Below are positions 45,412-55,060 of a DNA stretch of 64,000 nt, one piece after another. This stretch comes from Kitagawia praeruptora (Eukaryota > Streptophyta > Magnoliopsida > Apiales > Apiaceae), in NCBI GenBank assembly GCA_037693485.1, contig CM075347.1, forward strand, positions 136,184,501-136,248,500, written 5' to 3'. The position numbers and the translations under genes were made by a program. A model generated the notes under the pieces. That model was not told the origin of the DNA. It did no database searches and saw only the letters and a list, made by a program, of their open reading frames with translations. How positions within the stretch are numbered: the stretch's first letter is position 1; each line of letters opens with the position of its first letter.

Positions 45412-45926
45412 TGTTAAGTCGAATACACAATAAGCAATCAAATACTGTATTAGTAACTTAACAAGAACACACTGTTTAACAATTAAAAACTGTTTGGAAT
45501 TAATAATTCCTCTCCCGGTGATGTAAATATCACAGAGAGCTGCTTAGGTTACAATCAATGAATTTTTCAATGTTCGATTACCCTTCTAGGGTTAACCTAA
45601 CTGTATTTATAGAACATACAGCTTCGTACAATCAGTAACTGATTCTCCTAAAATCAAGCTATACAATTGATATCAATCACGATTGCTTCAGTCTTCCAAG
45701 TCAACTCAATCTCTTTGACAGCTTTCCAATCTTCAAAGATATTGCTTCCATATTTATCTCAAATAAATCTTCAAACACTGTTGACTCTTCAGACAATACC
45801 GCTACAGAGTTTAACAAACTCTGTTGCGCTTCCAGTCAGTGTTTAACTAAACTCTGACTGCTTCCAGCTAAACTCTGTTTTCTGACTTTAGCTTTCAAAC
45901 ACTGTTCTCATCAATCATTTCTAACA
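45412..45926 (-). repeat. 3' LTR of the Sirevirus
   Basis: 515 bp. Its left-hand plus-strand end TGTTAAGTCG differs from TGTTAGGTCG of the other LTR. The last 160 bp (45770-45926) are crowded with AAACACTG / AAACTCTG and complements, including the perfect inverted repeat CAGAGTTTAACAAACTCTG near 45806-45824. Confidence 0.97.
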
Positions 45927-45942
45927 ATCTCCCCCAACTTGT
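45927..45942 (-). other. Polypurine tract of the Sirevirus
   Basis: Minus strand AAGTTGGGGGAGAT directly before the 3' LTR, the expected plus-strand primer. The second Sirevirus has the near-identical AATTTGGGGGAGAT. Confidence 0.9.
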
Positions 45943-46080
45943 CCATTAGCAAAAATGTACAAGTTTACAGTAAATGATGATGTCAAAACAAATACAAAGT
46001 TTTACAGTGTTTAACATACAAACAGAGTTTAAGCTATTACTTAACAAATTCTACAGAAAATAAGAAAATTCTTACAGACT

Positions 46081-49000
46081 TTAATTTCTAATCTCTTGCA
46101 GATCAGGCATTGTTCTGAGATAGTCTATAAGCAACCTTCTTTCAGCATTTTCAAGCTCTATCTGCATAGCTTCTTTGATTTCTCTCAACTGAGGATCATT
46201 CTCATCAGTTTGATAGACAGCAGCTCTAAGATCGTAGATTTTGTTTCTTCTCATCTCATTTCCCAGCCTGATGTATTTCACCTCTTCAGATTTTACATTG
46301 AAATCCAGAACAGTAATTCCAAGATCTATTTTCAGCTTTGTAGTCCCTTTCTCCATTTCTATCAGATTGCCATTCCAATCTCTGTATTTAGGAACATACT
46401 TAGTGTTGATTTTCATTTGTCTTCTTGCAAGGTTCTGAATCATTCTCTGTCTGAGCACATTTGCAACTGACTGAGCTCTTTGATTTCTAACTCTGAAAAT
46501 ATACAAGACATATTCAAGTTCTTCAGCATATTTTAATTCGATATCCTTTTCAGAGACTTTAAATACTGTTCCATCAGCCATGAAATATAGCAAGAAATCC
46601 TTTTCTAGACTCTTCTGATATACAAGCTGTACTGACTCCAGTCTGTCTAAACTCTCTTGAGTGACACCTCGACCTGGAACAGACAGTGAAGAAGGATCTC
46701 TAGGACCAACATATTGCCTTTTATCTCTGTGTGAGCCTATGCCTTCTTTGTTGTATCCAACTTTACCAGATAAAGCTCTACCATCAGTAAAATCCATTGG
46801 AATTGTAGCTTCTAGTCTTGGATCATGAGGAGCACCCCTCTTAAATGTTGATTTCAACTGAGAAGACAATAATGGTGTGGTCACAACTTGTGCAGCAACA
46901 TAGGTTGTGTTTTCATTCTTCTGTACAACATGTGTATCAACAGAGGTTGTAACTATACTTTTCAGCTTTTGCTTGACTTCTGCATCTGTTGGTGTTCTGA
47001 ATACCTGCATTCTTTGATTTGTACCAACAGGTTCTTTGATTTGAATGCCTTTAAGAACAGGCTTTGCAGCTTTAGCAACTTTCACATTCTTCTTTGCTTT
47101 TTCAGACTTTAGAGCTTTCAGATGCTTTTCTTGTAAACTCTTCTCTTCAGCTTTAGCATCTTCTAAAGTAACTCCTTCTGCATTCTCTTCCATAAAAAGC
47201 TTAACAGCTAACTCCTCATCAGTCTTTGGATTTGATGTTAATTCCAAACTCTTGGTCTTTGAAGTACCTTGAGTTTCAGTGTTTATTCCAACAGACTGTG
47301 ATTTAAAAAATTTACCAGATCTCAGAGTTTGCTTTTCAGAGTTTAAGACCTTGCTCTTATCACTTGCCCCTCCATCTCCAGCATCATCCTTTTGAGTCAG
47401 AGTTTGAGAAACTTTGCATTTAGACTTAGCCACTCTCTCCCCCTTTTTGACATCATCAGGTATAAGTATTGATGTAATGAGCTCTAAAGAGTTTGCAATT
47501 GAATCCACCTTAGAAAACAAAGCAGTCTGATTCTCTTCAACTTTTCCTAGCCTGGCAAAGAGAGTGTCTTGAACTTTAGACAGCTGAACAGCTTTTATTT
47601 TAGACTCTCTTTCCATCTTCAATTCTCTTGACTGAATCTCAGTCTTCAAGGAAGCAATTTCTTGTTTAGTTTCAGCAAAATTTCCTTCCAGAGTCTTGAC
47701 TTGTACCACAGTTGCCTTTAAACAGGATAAGATATCTGGATTTGAAATTTGCTTTGCAGTTTGCTTAACAAACTCAGATGCTCTCCCTTTTGGAAAAATG
47801 CAATCTTGTTTATACCAATTTTCAGCAGATTTAGCAAGATGCTCTACTTCAACGGCATGTGATGGACAAGGCTGATCAAAAGGTGTATGTTTATTATCTG
47901 TCTGTGTTGGTGCACTCACAAAGGAATCAGAGTTTGCACTACTGTCAGATTCATCTTCAGCACTTGCATCTTTAGGTTGAGCATCCTTTAAAGAACCACT
48001 GTGCTGAGCTGTGTCAGCCACAGTTTCTTCAAAAACTTCTGTATCCTTTTCCATAGTCACCTCATGTTGCACAGGCTCTGCAACAAAGTTTACCTTTGTA
48101 GCTTCAACAGGTATGGATTCAGAAATTATCTTGGTTGTCTGATCAACTTCATCACCTTTGTCTTGAACTGGAGAAGATACCAGCTCTGTGTGTGATGCTG
48201 CAGCTTCAGGAACATGTACTGCAGGCTCATCAGCTACACCAGGAACTTCAGTATGAACAATAGATGAGATAGGATCAGAGAATGGTTCAAATGAGTCAAA
48301 AATATTATCCCTTGGTGAAAAACCATCTCTGTTATCCTCTTCTACAGGCATTTTATCCTCTGTAGGCATTTGAACATTAACATTATCCTCTGCAGGCATT
48401 TCAACCTCTGCAGGTATTTCAACTTTTTCAGTGATAATATCCTCTGCAGGCATTTCAACCTCTGCAGGTATAGCAACATTCACTGTAATCTCAACAGTAG
48501 GTGTTTGCTGTGAAACCACCTCTGGAGCTTCAACAAGATTCTCTTCATCTGAATCAGAAAGAATTAATCTCCTTTTCTTGATTGGAGGCACCACATTCTC
48601 CTCTTCATCTTCACTTGAGCTCTCTCTTGGTGGTGAAAGTGAAGGTCTGTTTGCTTTCTGTTTCTTCCTTCTTGTATAAACAGCTCCAGGTATTGTTTGT
48701 TTAGCCTTTGAGTGTTTAGTGTTTTGGGCAGTGTGTTTCTTTCTTTTTGGCTTGGTTTTGGGTTGTTCAGTAGGTGCTGGCTCAGAGTTTAAGGTTTCAG
48801 TGTTTAAAGGTGGAGAATTTATTGGTGGAGAGTTTATGGTTTCTGGTTGTGGTTGATGAGATGTAGTAGGTACAGTGGGTGTGGGTGTTGTAGGTGTTGG
48901 TTCAGAGTTTATGGTGTCTATTGGTTCAGGCATTTGTTGTGGTGATTGAGGGTCTTGTGGTTGGTTTACATAGTTTTGTAGAGCTAAAGGCATAAACATA

Positions 49001-49749
49001 TCTGGTATTTGCTGTTTAGTGATATCTTTGTTTGTCAAATCAGAAAACATTCTTTTAGCAACTTGAAAGGGCTGAATCACATCAGCTTCATCAATTGGAA
49101 TGTTAGGCACACAGGCAGTAAATAGCAGTTGACAAAAACGAGCAAAATAAACAGTAGTAGACTCAGACAAACGCTCTCCCAAGTTCATTAGTACTAGTCT
49201 ACCAAAATCGAAGTTACCTCCATATAGTAGAGCATGACCAATTTGGAGAGTATCCAGAGGAAGTGCATCCCAGTTTGTTGTCTTCTTTCCAAAAGCCCTT
49301 GTTATACAATCGAAGAAGAAACTCCATTCCTTTCTCAAACTTGGTCGTCTTAAAGACCCTATCTTATTCAAGTTTCCTGCACATCCAATTTGCTCCAACA
49401 TTGTCCTCAAACGATCATGACCAACAACACTGTAAGAAGTGTGTGTCTCAAAATCCAGAGCATCCCTAACAGTAGTTGGAGTAATAATATACTCTGATTC
49501 ATCATGAGTGAAAATGATTGTTGGAGTGCCAGACTCTCCTCCATCATCATATTCAGAGTTTGTCCAGAAAGTAGCAATTTGTGAAGCAGATAGTGTAGAT
49601 GGTGCTGTTAGAGCCTTCCCTATTTCAGAGTCTTTCAAGAAATTTTGGAACACATGAAACGCCTCTGGAGCATTTACAGTCTCCAACGGTGCTGCATAGT
49701 TACTAGGGAGAAAAACTAACCCTGCTGCATCAAACGCTTTTGTTGCCAT
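46081..49749 (-). CDS. Sirevirus accessory ORF3, 1222 residues, intact
   Basis: A single open frame from ATG (MATKAFDAAGLVFLPSNYAA) to stop, located between pol and the 3' LTR where Sireviruses carry an envelope-like ORF. Residues 1-265 look globular. 265-330 is rich in Pro/Thr with NSE/NSP repeats. 331-364 is strongly basic (KTKPKRKK, YTRRKKQK) and PIKKRR sits at 389-393, both nuclear-localisation-like. 425-470 repeats EMPAED / EIPAEV. 400-620 is acidic. 680-762 has heptad character typical of a coiled coil. The last 190 residues are charged and helical. I see no signal peptide and no hydrophobic membrane segment, so an envelope role is not supported. Function is unknown; related C-terminal sequence is present in the second Sirevirus at 63 kb. 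Confidence 0.85.
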   Translation of the reverse strand: MATKAFDAAGLVFLPSNYAAPLETVNAPEAFHVFQNFLKDSEIGKALTAPSTLSASQIATFWTNSEYDDGGESGTPTIIFTHDESEYIITPTTVRDALDFETHTSYSVVGHDRLRTMLEQIGCAGNLNKIGSLRRPSLRKEWSFFFDCITRAFGKKTTNWDALPLDTLQIGHALLYGGNFDFGRLVLMNLGERLSESTTVYFARFCQLLFTACVPNIPIDEADVIQPFQVAKRMFSDLTNKDITKQQIPDMFMPLALQNYVNQPQDPQSPQQMPEPIDTINSEPTPTTPTPTVPTTSHQPQPETINSPPINSPPLNTETLNSEPAPTEQPKTKPKRKKHTAQNTKHSKAKQTIPGAVYTRRKKQKANRPSLSPPRESSSEDEEENVVPPIKKRRLILSDSDEENLVEAPEVVSQQTPTVEITVNVAIPAEVEMPAEDIITEKVEIPAEVEMPAEDNVNVQMPTEDKMPVEEDNRDGFSPRDNIFDSFEPFSDPISSIVHTEVPGVADEPAVHVPEAAASHTELVSSPVQDKGDEVDQTTKIISESIPVEATKVNFVAEPVQHEVTMEKDTEVFEETVADTAQHSGSLKDAQPKDASAEDESDSSANSDSFVSAPTQTDNKHTPFDQPCPSHAVEVEHLAKSAENWYKQDCIFPKGRASEFVKQTAKQISNPDILSCLKATVVQVKTLEGNFAETKQEIASLKTEIQSRELKMERESKIKAVQLSKVQDTLFARLGKVEENQTALFSKVDSIANSLELITSILIPDDVKKGERVAKSKCKVSQTLTQKDDAGDGGASDKSKVLNSEKQTLRSGKFFKSQSVGINTETQGTSKTKSLELTSNPKTDEELAVKLFMEENAEGVTLEDAKAEEKSLQEKHLKALKSEKAKKNVKVAKAAKPVLKGIQIKEPVGTNQRMQVFRTPTDAEVKQKLKSIVTTSVDTHVVQKNENTTYVAAQVVTTPLLSSQLKSTFKRGAPHDPRLEATIPMDFTDGRALSGKVGYNKEGIGSHRDKRQYVGPRDPSSLSVPGRGVTQESLDRLESVQLVYQKSLEKDFLLYFMADGTVFKVSEKDIELKYAEELEYVLYIFRVRNQRAQSVANVLRQRMIQNLARRQMKINTKYVPKYRDWNGNLIEMEKGTTKLKIDLGITVLDFNVKSEEVKYIRLGNEMRRNKIYDLRAAVYQTDENDPQLREIKEAMQIELENAERRLLIDYLRTMPDLQEIRN

Positions 49750-51717
49750 TTAGTAAAAAGTGATACGAAGATATTCAGAGAAAAGATGTGTATGCACTGT
49801 AAGTGTTTATCAAAATGTGAAGAAGAATATATGAGAAGTGTGAAAGTGAATGAGTATGCAAGTAACTGTGAGTGGGTGAATGTGAATCGATATGGAGTAA
49901 GAGACTAAAGACGATTTGAGTAAAATTAAAACTCAATCGTTTATTTAGTAAAAGCGCGCAACTGTTGTAGAGTACTGTGTGAGTGGGACATTAACATGGG
50001 ACACGTGTCAAACAGCCAATGGATCACTTAATAATTACCGCTGTCATTCCTATAATCACGACACTGACACTAATTAACAGTTGTCAACTACCCCAATTAC
50101 TTCAAAATAGTCAAATCATCTCAATGAGACTTTACCTCAGAGTACTTAACACAACTCAACAGTGTTTATCAATTATCCAACTTTATCACTAAAACCCTTT
50201 CAAAGATTGCACAGTTGTGAATTAAGTGTGTGTGAAGCAGAGTTTACTGAAATCAATTTTTAGAGCATCTAATATTTCATAAAATCCATAACAAAAATCA
50301 ATAACCACTGAATGCACAAACTCTCATATTAAACACTGATTGTTTGATGAATGCTAAACTCTGTAGTTACTGTAATACAGAAATCTGAAAACTTCTATTC
50401 CCTTTGATGTCCATGATTATCCAAGAAAGCACACAGTCTTTGAAGACAAAAAGATCAAGAGATAGAAATCAGAGTTTCATTCAGTGAATAACAGTCATGA
50501 ACTGGATAATCTCACAAACTCTCAAACACACAGGTGTTTAGGTGAAGTGTTTACACTCACATTCAATCAGAAATAGCAGAATCTACCATATGCTTGAATG
50601 TCCACCAAATCTGCACTACTTTGAGTACATGTATGCACAAATCAAAAGGACTTTATTCAGGGTTTAAATGGAGTAAGATCAAACAGATGAAAAGAGATGT
50701 TTTATTCATGAGTGACTTCAAGTGTTCAGTCACAGTATTTATTTGTACAAGATCAGTATATATGTTTTTTTTTTTTTTTTTTTTTATTTAGCATATATAC
50801 TGAGTAAACTTTTCTTTTCTTGAGAAACACTCATCTGTTTGAGAAAAAAAAATATAACTGCTCTTAACACTTCAGAGTATAAGAAAAATGAGCAGTTAAT
50901 AAGGCTCAAAGGGGTTTACTAAGGATGGAATTTATGAACAGTGTTTATACAGTGTTTGAACAAAGTTCAAAAGAATTTTTGAACAGTGTTTGAAGAAATG
51001 GTGAATCCTATTGCCTTTATCATTTTCATGCACACACATATCATGTAGTCTCAAAATGGTCTAATACAAGTTCTAGAGAAACATACTACACGATGAATAT
51101 CACACAACAATAAATACTGATTGATAGAAAATGTATCAATCACTGATTTGGCTCAAACTCTCACAGGTTGTAGACATGAATCTGAACTCACCAAACTAAT
51201 CGATGACACATCTCAAGTTTTATGGTTTTCACAAGTACAAACAAGGAATCATCATGAACCATACCTTTGGAAACAGAATGTCACTTATCAGAGTTTAGAG
51301 TTCATCAATAACCAAAATTATTTATGAGAGGCAATGCACACAATATTCATAGACTCAGAGTTTAGGACTGAATAAACTAAGAGATGCTATAAATATGAAA
51401 CAGTATCATGCTGTGTTGATTTACTGCACAAAGTCTGATCAGATTACAGTGACTCAGAATGAATCATGATTTATTTGCTGAGAATCATGCTTCATACATT
51501 TTTCTTCATTGGTGTTTTCATTCAGACAATAATCAATTCTGAATTCACTGAGTGTATCTAACATGTTAACAGTGTTTAACAGACAGACATGCTGACAGAG
51601 TTTAAAAAGTTTTAAGCATAAACATGCATAACAGAGTTTAATACTAAGGTTCACATAGCACTTAACAATTTACAGAAAAAAAAATGAGCAATAAGTTTTT
51701 GAGTCTAACCAACATCT
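49750..51717 (-). other. 2-kb non-coding spacer between Sirevirus pol and ORF3
   Basis: No open frame of note. It contains a T20-plus run near 50766 and many copies of CAGTGTTT, CAGAGTTT and complements. It may hold the leader or promoter for a separate ORF3 transcript; nothing specific is visible. Confidence 0.6.
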
Positions 51718-54700
51718 CTAGTCAAAACTAGAGACCATTCCTAGTTCATTGACCAGTCTTGTAAATGTAGCTTCACTCAATGGCTTGGTGAAGATATCTG
51801 CAAGTTGTTGTTCTGTAGACACAAAGTGAAGCTCAATGTTCCCTTCCTCTACATGCTCTCTGATGAAGTGATACCTTATGCTGATGTGCTTTGTCATTGA
51901 ATGTTGTACTGGATTACCTGTCATTGCAATAGCACTTTGATTATCACAGTAAATAGGTATCTTGGTATACCTTAATCCATAATCCAGCAGTTGATTCTTC
52001 ATCCATAAAATCTGTGCACAGCAGCTACCAGCAGCAATATACTCTGCTTCAGCTGTAGATGTAGATATTGACTTCTGTTTCTTGCTGTACCAGGAAACAA
52101 GTCTGTCACCCAGAAATTGACAACTTCCACTGGTGCTTTTTCTGTCTATCTTACATCCAGCAAAGTCTGCATCAGAGTAACCAAGAAGTTTAAACTCTGA
52201 TTCTCCTGGATACCACAGCCCCAAAGTCATAGTGCCCTTGAGGTACTTGAATATCCTCTTTACTGCTGTTAAATGTGGTTCTCTTGGATCTGCCTGGAAC
52301 CTTGCACACAAACAAGTTGCATACATGATATCAGGTCTGCTAGCTGTCAAATAGAGTAAAGAACCAATCATTCCTCTGTAACTTGTCATATCTACTGATG
52401 ACCCTGCATCTTTGTCCAATTTTGTTGCAGTTGCCATGGGAGTTGTTGCAGATGAACAATCAAGCATACCAAATTTCTTGAGAAGGTTTCTGGTATATTT
52501 TGCTTGATTTATAAAAATTCCATCATCTGTTTGCTTCACCTGTAGACCTAGAAAATAACTAAGCTCTCCCATCATACTCATTTGATATCTTGACTGCATG
52601 AGTTTGGCAAACTTCTTGCAGAGTTTATCATTAGTAGACCCAAAAATAATGTCATCCACATATATCTGAACTAAAAGCAAGTCACTACCATTTTGGAAGT
52701 AAAACAGAGTTTTGTCAATAGTACCTCTGTGAAATCCACTTTCTAGTAGAAATTTGGCAAGGGTTTCATACCATGCCCTTGGTGCCTGCTTAAGTCCATA
52801 GAGTGCCTTGTCTAACCTGTAGACATAATCTGGATATTTTGGATCTACAAACCCTGGTGGTTGTTCCACAAACACTTCTTCTTCAAGTTTTCCATTCAAA
52901 AATGCACTTTTTACATCCATCTGAAACACTTTGAATTTCATGTGAGAGGCATATGCTAGAAAAATTCTGATTGCCTCCAATCTAGCCACTGGAGCAAATG
53001 TTTCATCATAGTCTATTCCTTCCTGTTGTGAGTAGCCTTTTGCAACTAGTCTTGCCTTGTTCCTTCTGATAACACCTTCACTGTCAGTTTTATTCCTGAA
53101 AACCCATTTAGTACCAACAATGGATCTGTTCTTGGGCCTTGGTACAAGTGTCCACACTTCATTTCTTTCAAATTCATTTAGCTCTTCTTGCATTGCTGTT
53201 ATCCAGTCAGCATCTTTAAGAGCTTCTTCAACTTTCTTTGGCTCAGATTGTGACAAGAATGCATGAAACAGACATTCATTTGTTGTTGCACTTCTTGTCC
53301 TTACTTTTGCATCTGGATCACCAATAATCAAATCAGGTGTGTGAGATTTAGTCCATTTTCTTGCAGAAGGCAAATTGCTTCTGTCATCATGTGATCCTCC
53401 CCCTTGATCCATGCTCTCCTGATTTTCTTGGTGTCTTTCTTCATTTTCTGATGCTCCCCCTGAATGTGACTGCTCAGAATTATCAACAGAGTTTGAATCA
53501 ACAGAGTTTGATTCAGAATTATCAACTGAGTCACTTTCAGTGTTTGAATTATCACTTTGATGTGATTCTTCATGCTCCCCCTCAACTGGTTCTTCCCTTG
53601 TTTCTGATTGAAGAGTTTCTTCAGTATTTACCAGTAGAGGTTCAGAGTTTGGATCAACAGAGTTTGTCAAATCAGTCTGATCAGAGTTTACTTTTTCAGA
53701 GAATAAATCTTCATTTTCAAAGTGCAGTTGATCATGTTCATTGACATCTTCAAGTCCAGTTATTTTCTTGTCATCAAATGACACATGAATTGATTCCATG
53801 ATCACTCTAGTTCTCAGATTATAAACTCTGAATGCCTTTGTTGACAGTGGATAGCCAACAAAAATTCCTTCATCTGCCTTTAGGTCAAACTTGGTCAACT
53901 GTTCAGGATGAGTCTTCAACACAAAGCATTTGCATCCAAAAATATGAAAATATTTTAGATTTGGCTTTTTCTTTTTCACCATTTCATATGGTGTTTTACC
54001 ATGCTTGTTGATCAGTGTTGCATTTTGAGTAAAACAAGCAGTTTGAACTGCTTCTGCCCAGAAATATGTTGGCAACTTTGCTTCATCTAGCATGGTTCTG
54101 GCAGCTTCTATCAAGGTTCTGTTCTTCCTCTCCACTACACCATTTTGTTGTGGAGTGCCAGGTGCAGAAAACTCTTGTTTTATCCCTTTACTCTTGCAAA
54201 ATTCTTCCATTGATGAATTCCTGAACTCAGTTCCATTGTCACTTCTGATTATCTTCACTTGATTTTCTGACCCTTTTTCCAGTTGTAATATATGTTCTGT
54301 CAGTGTTAATGCAGTTTCATCCTTCTTTGCAAGAAAATATACCCATGTGTACCTGGTATACTCATCAACAATGACAAGAGCATATTTCTTCTTTCCAAGA
54401 GACATCACATTCACTGGACCAAAAAGATCAACATGTAGTAGATGATAAGGATCAACAATTGAAGACTCAGTTTTGCTTTTGAAGGTGGCTTTTCTCTGTT
54501 TGGCCTTTTGACAAGAATCACACAGTCCTTCTACATTCAATAAAGACTTTGGTAGACCTCTTACAAGATCATTCTTGATTAGCTCATTGATGTTGTTCAG
54601 GTTCAAATGAGAGAGTTTCTTGTGCCATTTCCAACTCTCTTCACTGGACATTCTTGTAGACAGACACACTGCTTTGCCATCAGTGTTTGTTGATAATTTG

Positions 54701-55047
54701 ATTTCATAGATGTTATTGTGTCTGTTTCCAACTAGAGCAACTTTCCCTGTAGATTTACTGATCACTTGACAATATTCAGGCTGAAAATCCACATGATATC
54801 CTCTGTCACAGATTTGACTCACAGATAGCAGATCATGCTTGAGTCCTGGAACCAGAGCTACATTTGTGATGATGACATTTCCAAGATTAATATTGCCATA
54901 TCCCAGTGTATGTCCTATGTTGCCATCTCCATAGGAAACTTCTGGGCCAGCCTTCTCCTCAAACTCTGATAGCAGGGCTTTATTTCCTGTCATGTGTCCT
55001 GAACATCCACTGTCCACGACTAGGGTACTAACCCTGTTGCCCTGCAA
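51718..55047 (-). CDS. pol: Sirevirus Pol polyprotein, intact
   Basis: 1109 codons, entered at TTG rather than ATG. Protease: [12 protein letters not shown] (DSG at 12-14). Pre-integrase zinc finger: His142, His147, Cys176, Cys179. Integrase: Asp207, Asp270 (SDNGTEF) and Glu306, a D,D-35-E spacing. A Ser/Asn/Glu-rich linker (450-560) precedes the reverse transcriptase: [22 protein letters not shown] (Asp711) and YVDDIIFGS (796-799). RNase [28 protein letters not shown], and TKPLSE near the end. All catalytic residues are present, so the element may be active. It makes DNA from its RNA and integrates it. The frame is +1 relative to gag. Confidence 0.96.
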   Translation of the reverse strand: MQGNRVSTLVVDSGCSGHMTGNKALLSEFEEKAGPEVSYGDGNIGHTLGYGNINLGNVIITNVALVPGLKHDLLSVSQICDRGYHVDFQPEYCQVISKSTGKVALVGNRHNNIYEIKLSTNTDGKAVCLSTRMSSEESWKWHKKLSHLNLNNINELIKNDLVRGLPKSLLNVEGLCDSCQKAKQRKATFKSKTESSIVDPYHLLHVDLFGPVNVMSLGKKKYALVIVDEYTRYTWVYFLAKKDETALTLTEHILQLEKGSENQVKIIRSDNGTEFRNSSMEEFCKSKGIKQEFSAPGTPQQNGVVERKNRTLIEAARTMLDEAKLPTYFWAEAVQTACFTQNATLINKHGKTPYEMVKKKKPNLKYFHIFGCKCFVLKTHPEQLTKFDLKADEGIFVGYPLSTKAFRVYNLRTRVIMESIHVSFDDKKITGLEDVNEHDQLHFENEDLFSEKVNSDQTDLTNSVDPNSEPLLVNTEETLQSETREEPVEGEHEESHQSDNSNTESDSVDNSESNSVDSNSVDNSEQSHSGGASENEERHQENQESMDQGGGSHDDRSNLPSARKWTKSHTPDLIIGDPDAKVRTRSATTNECLFHAFLSQSEPKKVEEALKDADWITAMQEELNEFERNEVWTLVPRPKNRSIVGTKWVFRNKTDSEGVIRRNKARLVAKGYSQQEGIDYDETFAPVARLEAIRIFLAYASHMKFKVFQMDVKSAFLNGKLEEEVFVEQPPGFVDPKYPDYVYRLDKALYGLKQAPRAWYETLAKFLLESGFHRGTIDKTLFYFQNGSDLLLVQIYVDDIIFGSTNDKLCKKFAKLMQSRYQMSMMGELSYFLGLQVKQTDDGIFINQAKYTRNLLKKFGMLDCSSATTPMATATKLDKDAGSSVDMTSYRGMIGSLLYLTASRPDIMYATCLCARFQADPREPHLTAVKRIFKYLKGTMTLGLWYPGESEFKLLGYSDADFAGCKIDRKSTSGSCQFLGDRLVSWYSKKQKSISTSTAEAEYIAAGSCCAQILWMKNQLLDYGLRYTKIPIYCDNQSAIAMTGNPVQHSMTKHISIRYHFIREHVEEGNIELHFVSTEQQLADIFTKPLSEATFTRLVNELGMVSSFD

Positions 55048-55060
55048 TCACAAACAATCA
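55048..55060 (-). other. Gag-Pol junction
   Basis: Gag ends ...KTNNQ with TGA. Pol opens 11 nt further in the +1 frame, itself preceded by TGA. The sequence TTGTTTGTGATTGCAG just before Pol resembles a splice acceptor. A simple single-site frameshift cannot join the two frames, because gag stops before pol opens. Confidence 0.6.
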
